Positions 1 through 6,029 of a stretch of 7,087 nt of DNA are shown here, in pieces. Under the pieces are notes generated by a model, which was given only the letters and a program-made list of their open reading frames with translations, had not been told where the DNA came from and ran no database searches. Position numbers and translations under genes: made by a program. Position 1 is the stretch's first letter. Each line of letters begins with the position of its first letter. The DNA is taken from assembly GCA_017620435.1 (NCBI GenBank), contig JAFZQL010000192.1:1-7087 (forward strand), read 5' to 3'. The stretch comes from Erysipelotrichaceae bacterium. GTDB lineage: Bacteria; Bacillota_I; Bacilli_A; Erysipelotrichales; Erysipelotrichaceae.

Positions 1-158
1 ATGCGACCGGTCTGCAGGCTGCAAAGATCCTAACGGGTGAAGCCGATGTTTCAACGATGCTGATCGAATATGCTAAAAAATTCACCAAGAAGTTCAACGA
101 AGAAAACTGCAAGGCACTGAATGTCTTTGTATCAGAAGAATATCAGCCGCTGGACTAA
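1..158 (+). CDS. ABC transporter substrate-binding protein, C-terminal end (partial)
   Basis: Only the last 51 complete codons and the TAA stop at 156-158 are in the window; the first two bases finish an earlier codon and the 5' part lies upstream. The frame reads ATGLQAAKILTGEADVSTM and ends in SEEYQPLD. The segment with G..AAKIL.GEAD is typical of the C-terminal lobe of TrpX-like (COG2984, DUF534) binding proteins, where a Gly-rich turn leads into a helix followed by the phrase about low 'GEA' content. Its role would be to capture the substrate outside the membrane, usually as a lipoprotein in Gram-positives, and hand it to the permease encoded next. The lipobox cannot be seen because the N-terminus is missing. 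The assignment leans heavily on the permease and ATPase genes that follow on the same strand. The substrate (tryptophan or another aromatic compound) is inferred from the family only. Confidence 0.8.
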   Translation, partial: ATGLQAAKILTGEADVSTMLIEYAKKFTKKFNEENCKALNVFVSEEYQPLD

Positions 159-174
159 GCATTACTTATAGGCA

Positions 175-198
175 AAGGCAGGCTTTAGGGCTTGCCTT
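175..198 (+). other. Intercistronic hairpin between binding-protein and permease genes
   Basis: The left arm AAGGCAGGC (175-183) pairs with GCTTGCCTT (190-198) over 9 bp with one G-T wobble, around the 6-base loop TTTAGG. No run of T follows (next bases are GTGCTGTT), so it does not look like a full intrinsic terminator. In binding-protein-dependent transporter operons a hairpin after the first gene commonly stabilises the upstream mRNA or thins out read-through, which gives more binding protein than membrane parts. That role is inferred here. The 66-base gap holds no other element apart from the permease ribosome binding site. Confidence 0.6.
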
Positions 199-224
199 GT
201 GCTGTTAGAATAGAGGTTTATCAT

Positions 225-1139
225 ATGACATTATTAAATGCCTTACCGGGAGCCATCTCGCAGGGAATGCTGTGGGGGATCATGGCGATCGGTCTATACA
301 TCACATTCCGCGTCATCAACATCTCCGACCTTACGGTAGACGGATCTTTGGCAACCGGCGGAGCGGTCTGTGTCATGCTGGTCAGATCAGGTCTGAATGT
401 CTGGATTGCTATTCTTCTGGCTGCGCTGGTCGGGATGCTGACGGGACTTGCGACCGGACTTCTGCATACCAAATGCGGCATTCCGGCTATTCTTTCAGGT
501 ATCCTGACCCAGCTTGCACTGTATTCGGTGAATCTGCGGATCATGGACAGCAAGGCGAATCAGCCGGTAAGCGTCGACAAGTATCATCTGCTGGTATCAC
601 AAAGATATGTCAGGGAACTATCGCTGAGAAATCCACTGATTCTTCTGAGCGTCATCATCATTGTTCTGATCGGCCTCCTTTACTGGTTTTTTGGAACGGA
701 GAAAGGCAGTTCGATCCGTGCTACCGGCGCGAACCTGAACATGGCGAAAGCGCAGGGCATCAATACCGAAGCAAACATCAACCTGTCGCTGGTGATCTCC
801 AATAGTCTGGTTGCCTTTGCCGGAGCACTGCTGGCACAGTTCCAGGGAGCTGCCGATGTATCGATGGGAAGAGGCGCTATCGTAATAGGTCTGGCCGCCA
901 TTATCATCGGTGAAGTTCTGTTTTCAAAGATATTCGTCAACTTCGCATTGAAGCTTTTTAGCGTCGTGATCGGAGCGATCCTTTACTATATCGTTCTGCA
1001 GATCATCCTGCTGATGGGACTGAATACGAACGATCTGAAGCTGTTCTCCGCGCTGATCGTTGCTGTATTCCTGTCAGTACCGTATTTCAAAGAAAAACAT
1101 TTCAGAAAACCCGTTATACCGGGAAAAGGGGGAAACTAG
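225..1139 (+). CDS. ABC transporter permease, TrpY-like (branched-chain/CUT2 permease superfamily)
   Basis: This 304-residue integral membrane protein would form the channel of the importer. It is almost entirely hydrophobic, with about eight membrane segments; clear ones lie near residues 10-30, 43-55, 60-80, 87-102, 137-155, 197-215, 227-245 and 248-275. After the first segment it carries FRVINISDLTVDGSLATGGA (28-47), a hallmark of the COG4120 permeases that pair with TrpX-type binding proteins. A cytoplasmic loop near 172-190 reads SIRATGANLNMAKAQGI and matches the conserved ATPase-contact loop of this superfamily. I chose ATG 225 because GAGG at 213-216 stands 8 bases ahead. An upstream in-frame TTG at 192 lies inside the hairpin arm and has no such site. 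The length is close to the family norm (about 290-310). The next gene begins 1 base after the stop, so the two are surely co-transcribed. The substrate is inferred to be tryptophan or a related compound and is unproven. Confidence 0.9.
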   Translation: MTLLNALPGAISQGMLWGIMAIGLYITFRVINISDLTVDGSLATGGAVCVMLVRSGLNVWIAILLAALVGMLTGLATGLLHTKCGIPAILSGILTQLALYSVNLRIMDSKANQPVSVDKYHLLVSQRYVRELSLRNPLILLSVIIIVLIGLLYWFFGTEKGSSIRATGANLNMAKAQGINTEANINLSLVISNSLVAFAGALLAQFQGAADVSMGRGAIVIGLAAIIIGEVLFSKIFVNFALKLFSVVIGAILYYIVLQIILLMGLNTNDLKLFSALIVAVFLSVPYFKEKHFRKPVIPGKGGN

Positions 1140-1140
1140 A

Positions 1141-1935
1141 ATGCTTGAGATCAGACATGCATATAAGACATTCTTCCCGGGAACGATCAACGAAAAGATC
1201 GCGCTCAGCGACCTGAATCTATCGATCGAAGACGGAGAATTCGTGACAGTCATCGGCGGCAACGGCGCAGGCAAGTCCACGATGCTCAACATCATTGCCG
1301 GGTCACTGACGGTTGACAGCGGTCAGATCATCGTAGACGATCAGGATATCACCCGTCTTCCGGAATACAAAAGGGCCGCAAACTTCGGCAGAGTATTCCA
1401 GGATCCAATGATGGGAACGGCTCCGACGATGCAGATCGACGAGAATCTGGCGATTGCCGCCAGAAGAGGCGAGATCAGAGGACTGAAATGGGGCATCGAT
1501 AAGGAAGAAAGAGAACGATACAAGGAACTTCTAAAAGAGTTTGATCTAGGTCTGGAAGAACGTCTATCCGCAAAGGTAGGACTGCTTTCAGGAGGACAGA
1601 GACAGGCCCTGACGCTGCTGATGGCAACGCTTAAGAAGCCGAAGCTGTTGCTTCTGGATGAACACACGGCTGCGCTTGACCCGAAAACAGCACAGAAAGT
1701 TCTGGATATCACCGACAAGATCGTTGAAAAATCAAAACTGACGACCTTCATGGTTACACATAACATGAGGGATGCGATTAGACACGGCAACAGGCTTCTG
1801 ATGCTGAATGAAGGAAAGATCATTCTGGATATCAAAGGGGAAGAGAAACAGAAAATGACAGTTGAAAAACTGATCAACCGCTTTGAAAAAGCCAGCGGCG
1901 AAGAATTCGCCAATGATGCCGCAATACTGGGATAA
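1141..1935 (+). CDS. ABC transporter ATP-binding protein, TrpZ-like
   Basis: This 264-residue cytoplasmic ATPase powers the importer. All the ABC motifs are present: Walker A GGNGAGKST (39-47), Q-loop VFQDP (85-89, Gln87), signature LSGGQ (149-153), Walker B KLLLLDE (168-174, catalytic Glu174), D-loop AALD (177-180) and the switch His207 in VTHNM. The family-typical DEHTAALDPKTA follows Walker B, with His where most ABC proteins have Pro; as I recall, this is normal for the COG1101 ATPases of TrpXYZ-type importers. The start ATG is 1 base past the permease stop, and AAAGGGGG at 1125-1132 lies 8 bases ahead of it, overlapping the end of the permease gene. An in-frame ATG at 1060 would run 80 bases into the permease and is not credible. 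The tail after about residue 235 is a short charged helix. This is the last gene of the operon and is followed by a terminator hairpin. Confidence 0.95.
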   Translation: MLEIRHAYKTFFPGTINEKIALSDLNLSIEDGEFVTVIGGNGAGKSTMLNIIAGSLTVDSGQIIVDDQDITRLPEYKRAANFGRVFQDPMMGTAPTMQIDENLAIAARRGEIRGLKWGIDKEERERYKELLKEFDLGLEERLSAKVGLLSGGQRQALTLLMATLKKPKLLLLDEHTAALDPKTAQKVLDITDKIVEKSKLTTFMVTHNMRDAIRHGNRLLMLNEGKIILDIKGEEKQKMTVEKLINRFEKASGEEFANDAAILG

Positions 1936-1966
1936 AAGAAATGCACCTTCCGGTGCATTTTCTTAT
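1936..1966. terminator. Bidirectional intrinsic terminator between convergent genes
   Basis: A perfect 9-bp stem AAATGCACC (1939-1947) / GGTGCATTT (1952-1960) closes a TTCC loop. On the + strand the stem is followed by TTTTCTTATT. On the - strand it is followed by TTTCTTTTA. Both directions therefore have a T-rich tail, which fits termination of the ABC operon (stop at 1933-1935) and of the F420-ligase-like gene (stop codon at 1963-1965). The hairpin fills the whole 27-base gap between the two stops. Confidence 0.88.
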
Positions 1967-3153
1967 TCGTTGGTATAGTTGTCGAAATATCCCTGAACCA
2001 GTACGACAGGTGTTCCTTTATCTCCGGAACCTGAAGTCAGGTCGCATAATGAGCCGATCAGATCGGTCAGCTGTCTTGGCGTTGTGCCTTCGGAAACCAT
2101 CTTGCCGACCAGGTTGCTGTCTTTTTCTTTGATCGAGGCTTTAATGGCTTCTTTCAGCTGTTCACCTTTAAGATCCTTATAATCGTTATCGGCCAGATAT
2201 TTGATCTTGACTTCATTAGGTGTTCCTTTTAATCCTTCGGTAAAGAAAGGAGAAACGACAGGGTCGGCGAGTTCCCAGATCTTGCCCTGAGGATCCTTGA
2301 ATGCGCCGTCGCCGTAGATCATGACTTCCATGTGTTTCCCTGTTTCTTTCAGAAGTCTATCCTGTATTGCCTGTACCAGCGGCTGGGCGTCTCTCGGGAA
2401 GAGCTTAACCTTTTCATCGGTTGCCTTGTTGGAACCAAGCAGACCGTATTTCTCGTTGAATCCGCTGCCGTTGACCGGTGCAGACATGATATCGTCAAGA
2501 CCGCAGACGTTCGCTCCCAGATCCTTCAGGATCCGCTTGGATCTGAACCTGGTATGAATGTCGCAGCACAGTACGTTTTTCGTATAGTTCAGGATCGTTT
2601 TTGCCTGATTCGCAAAAATGATCTCGCATTCGCAGTTTTCTTTCTCGATCAGTTCACGGTAGTAACGGATATAGTCGACACCGGTAAATTCGTGGACCGG
2701 ATCGCCGAACAGCTCATGGTATCTCTTCTCATCCAGAACATCAGAGAACGGATTGATTCCTTTTGCATCCAGTTCGTCATAAGTCAAAAAGGCATTTCCG
2801 ACTTCATCGGAAGGATAGGACAGCATCAGATAGATCTTCCTTGCCCCTCTGGCAATACCGCTGAGCAGAACGGAGAAACGGTTACGGGAAGTGATCGGGA
2901 AAACAACGCCGATATCGTTTCCTCCCAGTTTTCTCCTGACATCTTCCGCAATGTCATCGACAGTGCAGTAGTTTCCCTGCGCTCTGGCGACGATCGATTC
3001 GGTGATCGCCACGACATCTCTGTCGTGTAATGAAAAGCCGTCCGATTCGGCCGCCTGTAAGACGGAATCGGTAACGATGGAGACAAGATCGTCTCCTTCC
3101 TTGATGATCGGGCATCGGATGCCTCTGGAAACAGTACCTGTTAATCTTGACAT
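1963..3153 (-). CDS. Coenzyme F420:L-glutamate ligase (CofE)-superfamily protein, long form, substrate unknown
   Basis: The 396-residue protein matches the F420_ligase domain (PF01996) by reading. The N-terminal part has KEGDDLVSIVTDSV (18-31) and DRDVVAITESIVARAQG (44-60), as in CofE where the strand-helix ends in a 'SK.EG'-like turn. After a long stretch come ANVCGLDD (214-221), a counterpart of the metal-site 'AGID.SN' region; LFPRDA (251-256), a counterpart of 'LLPEDP'; and YGDGAFKDPQGKIWE (280-294) where CofE has its 'DTFGRPWR.G' loop. LIGSLCDLTSGSGDKGTPVVLVQG (near 365-388) corresponds to the 'ADELA.AAELV.GK..G.PV..VRG' end. Residues of about 95-210 form an insertion absent from the roughly 250-residue archaeal enzyme. 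CofE adds gamma-linked glutamate to F420-0 using GTP. Family members in organisms without F420, such as Chlamydia, have been linked to folate glutamylation, so folate or another acceptor is possible. ATG 3153 is preceded by AGAGGTG (3161-3167) at 7 bases. It is transcribed alone, divergent from the flavoprotein gene. Confidence 0.85.
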   Translation of the reverse strand: MSRLTGTVSRGIRCPIIKEGDDLVSIVTDSVLQAAESDGFSLHDRDVVAITESIVARAQGNYCTVDDIAEDVRRKLGGNDIGVVFPITSRNRFSVLLSGIARGARKIYLMLSYPSDEVGNAFLTYDELDAKGINPFSDVLDEKRYHELFGDPVHEFTGVDYIRYYRELIEKENCECEIIFANQAKTILNYTKNVLCCDIHTRFRSKRILKDLGANVCGLDDIMSAPVNGSGFNEKYGLLGSNKATDEKVKLFPRDAQPLVQAIQDRLLKETGKHMEVMIYGDGAFKDPQGKIWELADPVVSPFFTEGLKGTPNEVKIKYLADNDYKDLKGEQLKEAIKASIKEKDSNLVGKMVSEGTTPRQLTDLIGSLCDLTSGSGDKGTPVVLVQGYFDNYTNE

Positions 3154-3176
3154 AATGATTCACCTCTAACGGAACT

Positions 3177-3182
3177 ATTATA
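3177..3182 (-). promoter_or_regulatory. -10 box for the F420-ligase-like gene
   Basis: Read on the minus strand this is a perfect TATAAT. A transcript would start near 3170, leaving a leader of about 17 bases with the ribosome binding site AGAGGTG just inside it. With a 17-base spacer the -35 hexamer would be at 3200-3205 (AAATAA on the minus strand), a poor match, so an activator or an A/T-rich upstream element may help. Position and spacing fit the gene well. Confidence 0.6.
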
Positions 3183-3220
3183 GAACATTTCAGGCATTTT
3201 TATTTATTTTTTGATTAAGA

Positions 3221-3226
3221 TATAAT
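3221..3226 (+). promoter_or_regulatory. -10 box for the flavoprotein-glyQS-dnaG operon
   Basis: A perfect TATAAT lies 23 bases before ATG 3250, giving an expected start near 3233 and a 17-base leader that holds GGGAG (3238-3242). A 17-base spacer places the -35 hexamer at 3198-3203 (TTTTAT), a weak match which overlaps the opposite promoter's -35 zone. Confidence 0.65.
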
Positions 3227-3249
3227 AGTGTTGTTATGGGAGAAATAAA

Positions 3250-4623
3250 ATGAAGAAATACGATGTTGCGATCGTCGGCGCAGGTCCTGGCGGTATTTTT
3301 ACGGCTTATGAACTTACAAAGAAGGCACCGGATCTTAAGGTTGCGATCATCGAATACGGCAACCGTCTGGAGAACAGAAAATGTCCGATCGACGGGAAAA
3401 AGATCACAAAGTGCATCAACTGCAAGACCTGTGCGATCATGAACGGTTTTGGCGGCGCAGGTGCTTTTTCTGACGGAAAATACAATATTACCAATGATTT
3501 CGGCGGCACGCTTTATGAACATATCGGCAAGCAGACGGCTCTGGATCTGATGCATTATGTCGATTCCATAAACATGCAGTATGGAGGAGGGGATACGAAG
3601 CTGTATTCTACCGCCAATTCCAGGATCAAGACGGAATGCATCCGCAACGGCCTGCATCTGTTGGATGCCAAGGTCAGGCATCTGGGCACAGATATCAACT
3701 ATCAGGTGCTGGGAAATCTCTATGACTATCTCAAAGATAAAGTAGACATTTATTTCAATACCGAAGTAAAGAGCGTCAGAAAGGTCGATGAAGAATACGA
3801 TCTGATTACCGATCAGGAAAATTTCCATTGCCGATACTGCGTCATATCTGGCGGAAGATCCGGAAGCAAGTGGATGGAAACGGTGTGCAGGGAACTGAAT
3901 ATCCCGACCATTTCCAACAGAGTCGACATCGGCGTCAGAGTTGAACTTCCTTATGAAGTATTCAACGACATTACCGATGAGCTTTATGAAGGCAAGATCG
4001 TCTACCGTACTTCCAAGTACCAGGATAGGGTAAGGACCTTCTGCATGAATCCGAAAGGACTGGTCGTCAATGAGAATACCAACGGTATCATTACCGTCAA
4101 CGGACACAGTTTCGAAGATCCAAACAAGAAAACGGAAAACACCAATTTCGCTCTGCTGGTATCGAAACACTTTACGGAACCGTTCAAGGATTCCAACGGA
4201 TACGGCGAATCGATCGCCAGACTCTCGAACATGCTGGGAGGCGGCGTCATCGTACAGCGCTTCGGCGATCTGATCAGAGGAAAACGTTCCACGGTCGACA
4301 AGATCGAGCATTCCTTCATCACACCGACCCTTAAGGCAACGCCGGGAGATCTATCTCTCGTCATCCCGAAGAGAATACTGGATGACATCATCGAAATGAT
4401 CTATGCACTGGATAAGATCGCGCCGGGTACGGCCAACGACGAGACGCTGCTGTATGGCGTGGAAGTCAAGTTCTACAACATGGAACTGCAGCTGAATGAG
4501 AACCTGGAGACCCTGCACAAGAACCTGTTTGTGATCGGCGACTGTTCCGGTGTGACCCATTCTCTCTCGCACGCTTCGGCCAGCGGAATATATGTTGCAA
4601 GATTTATCAGCGAGAACCTATAA
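3250..4623 (+). CDS. FAD-dependent dehydrogenase, uncharacterised (COG2509-like NAD(P)/FAD oxidoreductase)
   Basis: This 457-residue soluble protein starts with a Rossmann fold: YDVAIVGAGPGG (4-15) has the GxGxxG glycines at 10, 12 and 15, and Glu35 at the end of the second strand should bind the FAD ribose. A cysteine-rich patch follows: Cys45, Cys55, Cys58 and Cys61 (C-x9-C-x2-C-x2-C), then GFGGAGAFSDGK (66-77), a signature I associate with COG2509 proteins. A second flavin contact is VIGDCSGVTHSLSHASASG (428-446), where Gly430-Asp431 is the usual FAD ribityl site. The reaction and substrate are unknown; the family is usually annotated only as FAD-dependent dehydrogenase. ATG 3250 has GGGAG at 7 bases. 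The length is normal for the family (about 450-470). The gene is divergent from the F420-ligase-like gene and leads straight into glyQS with a 29-base gap and no terminator. It is not a good match to GltD, thioredoxin reductase or HI0933-type proteins because of the Cys patch and the FGGAGAFSDGK signature. Confidence 0.88.
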   Translation: MKKYDVAIVGAGPGGIFTAYELTKKAPDLKVAIIEYGNRLENRKCPIDGKKITKCINCKTCAIMNGFGGAGAFSDGKYNITNDFGGTLYEHIGKQTALDLMHYVDSINMQYGGGDTKLYSTANSRIKTECIRNGLHLLDAKVRHLGTDINYQVLGNLYDYLKDKVDIYFNTEVKSVRKVDEEYDLITDQENFHCRYCVISGGRSGSKWMETVCRELNIPTISNRVDIGVRVELPYEVFNDITDELYEGKIVYRTSKYQDRVRTFCMNPKGLVVNENTNGIITVNGHSFEDPNKKTENTNFALLVSKHFTEPFKDSNGYGESIARLSNMLGGGVIVQRFGDLIRGKRSTVDKIEHSFITPTLKATPGDLSLVIPKRILDDIIEMIYALDKIAPGTANDETLLYGVEVKFYNMELQLNENLETLHKNLFVIGDCSGVTHSLSHASASGIYVARFISENL

Positions 4624-4624
4624 T
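4595..4624 (+). promoter_or_regulatory. Probable internal promoter for glyQS-dnaG
   Basis: A perfect TATAAT (4619-4624) overlaps the flavoprotein stop codon, and TTGCAA (4595-4600, 4 of 6 consensus bases) lies 18 bases ahead. A transcript would start near 4631, inside the gap, with GGGAG (4640-4644) and ATG 4653 following. The gap also has a weak hairpin, ATAGT (4625-4629) / ACTAT (4634-4638), around the expected start. The 29-base gap is too short for a T-box leader. Confidence 0.5.
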
Positions 4625-4652
4625 ATAGTGAATACTATTGGGAGTATATCAT

Positions 4653-6029
4653 ATGGAAAACAAATACAGTTTTGAAGAAATCGTATCTCATCTGAAAAGC
4701 ACAGGCTTTGTCTACCAGGGTTCGGAGATCTACGGCGGTCTTTCCAATTCCTGGGATTTCGGTATCCTGGGATCATGGCTGAAGAAGAACATTAAAGATC
4801 TCTGGTGGAAAGAGTTTATCGAGAAATCTCCGTACAATGTCGGTATCGACAGTGCCATCCTGATGAATACCCGTACCTGGGAAGCTTCAGGACATCTGAA
4901 AGGATTCTCCGATTCCATGGTCGACTGCAAGGAATGCAAGAGCAGATTCCGTGCCGACAATATGATCGAGGAAGCAACCGGTCTGTCCGCCGAAGGCAAG
5001 ACACCGGAAGAAATGGATCAGATGATTGAAGAGAACCACATCGTCTGTCCGGTCTGCGGTAAGCACAACTTTACCAATGCCAGACCGTTCAATCTGATGT
5101 TCAAGACTTATATCGGAACACTGGAAGACGCAAAATCGGTCGTTTATCTGCGCCCGGAAACGGCACAGGGCATCTTTGTAAACTTCAACAACGTTGCCAG
5201 GACTTCCAGGAAGAAGATCCCGTTCGGTATCGGACAGATCGGAAAGTCATTCCGTAACGAAATCACACCGGGCAACTTCATTTTCCGTATCCGTGAATTC
5301 GAACAGATGGAACTGGAATTCTTCTGTCAGCCGGGAACGGACCTGGAATGGTACAAGTACTGGGTGGATTACTGCTTCAACTTTGTAAAGAAGCTGGGTA
5401 TCAAGGAAGAAAAACTCAGGATCAGAGAACATGCCAAGGAAGAGCTTTCTTTCTATTCCAAAGGAACCAGCGACATCGAATATGCCTATCCGTTTACCGA
5501 CTGGGGCGAACTCTGGGGCATTGCCGACAGGACCGATTACGACCTGAAGCAGCATGCCGAATACTCCGGCAAGGAACTGAATTATCTGGATCCGGATACC
5601 CACGAGAAGTATGTGCCATACTGTATTGAACCGTCTGTCGGCGTAGAAAGACTGTTCCTCATGGTCTGCTGCGATGCCTACGACAAAGAAACGGTAGGGG
5701 AGAACGACGAAAGGATCGTCATGCATCTGCATCCTGCCCTTGCTCCGGTCAAGGCCTGCGTCTGTCCGCTGTCCAAGAAGCTTTCTGAACCGGCTACGGC
5801 ATTATTCAATGACCTGTGCAGTGAATTCCATTGCGAATATGATGAAGCGGGATCGATCGGCAAGCGTTACAGAAGAAACGATGCAATCGGAACGCCGTTC
5901 TGCATCACTTACGATTTCGACTCTCTGGAAGACGGCTGCGTGACCGTCAGAGAACGCGACAGCATGCTGCAGGAAAGAGTCAGGATCGAAGAATTAAAAG
6001 ACTATATTAAAGAACGAATCGCATTTTAA
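4653..6029 (+). CDS. glyQS: Glycyl-tRNA synthetase, alpha2 (single-chain) type
   Basis: The 458-residue enzyme charges tRNA-Gly with glycine using ATP, in the cytoplasm as a homodimer. It opens with the class II catalytic domain: GGLSNSWDFG (28-37) and RTWEASGHLKGFSD (74-87) are typical of bacterial and eukaryotic-type GlyRS. Cys92-x2-Cys95 and Cys132-x2-Cys135 form a zinc-finger pair in the insertion. YLRPETAQGIFVNF (165-178) and motif 2, with FRNEI at 200-204, bind ATP and the acceptor end. REFEQMELEFF (214-224) reads glycine. Motif 3 is EPSVGVERLFL (326-336, Arg333). Residues of about 355-455 are the anticodon-binding domain. The length agrees with the family (about 460). ATG 4653 has GGGAG at 8 bases; an in-frame TTG at 4638 lacks spacing for that site. 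The stop TAA overlaps the dnaG start by 1 base. Many Bacillota control this gene with a T-box, which is not present directly upstream here. Confidence 0.98.
   Translation: MENKYSFEEIVSHLKSTGFVYQGSEIYGGLSNSWDFGILGSWLKKNIKDLWWKEFIEKSPYNVGIDSAILMNTRTWEASGHLKGFSDSMVDCKECKSRFRADNMIEEATGLSAEGKTPEEMDQMIEENHIVCPVCGKHNFTNARPFNLMFKTYIGTLEDAKSVVYLRPETAQGIFVNFNNVARTSRKKIPFGIGQIGKSFRNEITPGNFIFRIREFEQMELEFFCQPGTDLEWYKYWVDYCFNFVKKLGIKEEKLRIREHAKEELSFYSKGTSDIEYAYPFTDWGELWGIADRTDYDLKQHAEYSGKELNYLDPDTHEKYVPYCIEPSVGVERLFLMVCCDAYDKETVGENDERIVMHLHPALAPVKACVCPLSKKLSEPATALFNDLCSEFHCEYDEAGSIGKRYRRNDAIGTPFCITYDFDSLEDGCVTVRERDSMLQERVRIEELKDYIKERIAF

Larger units (their letters stand above)
3174..3229. repeat. 9-bp perfect inverted repeat containing both divergent -10 boxes
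   Basis: ACTATTATA (3174-3182) and TATAATAGT (3221-3229) are exact reverse complements separated by 38 A/T-rich bases. Each arm is a -10 box plus the next three bases of its own promoter. The symmetry may simply follow from two consensus promoters, though the extra AGT match is beyond the hexamer. It could also be an operator read by a dimeric regulator. Confidence 0.55.

Noticed and set aside
192..224. TTG at 192 as an earlier start for the permease
   Set aside because: It lies in the right arm of the hairpin, has no purine-rich site before it, and adds residues (MPCAVRIEVYH) not expected in the family. ATG 225 has GAGG at the right distance.
1341..1958. Minus-strand open frame (205 codons) opposite the ABC ATPase gene
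   Set aside because: Its product is Ser/Phe-rich without motifs, it starts inside the terminator hairpin, and the sense strand codes for a complete ABC ATPase.
2332..3030. Plus-strand open frame (232 codons) opposite the F420-ligase-like gene
   Set aside because: No family match by reading and no ribosome binding site. The minus-strand protein shows clear conserved motifs, a start site and a promoter.
3190..4311. Long open frame (373 codons) on the minus strand across the flavoprotein gene
   Set aside because: It is fully antisense to a well-supported gene, has no recognisable domain, and would extend through the divergent promoter. It follows from the codon use of the sense gene, which rarely makes stops in that frame.
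4624..4652. Small inverted repeat ATAGT-GAAT-ACTAT before glyQS as an operator or terminator
   Set aside because: A 5-bp A/T-rich stem is too weak to be a terminator and is easily found by chance. It is mentioned only as part of the promoter entry.
217..4655. Shared TATCATATG around the starts of the permease (225) and glyQS (4653)
   Set aside because: Nine bases shared at two unrelated start sites in an A/T-rich setting are likely chance; the other genes lack it.
5247..5732. Minus-strand open frame (161 codons) opposite glyQS
   Set aside because: Antisense to highly conserved synthetase motifs 2 and 3, with no domain or start signal of its own.
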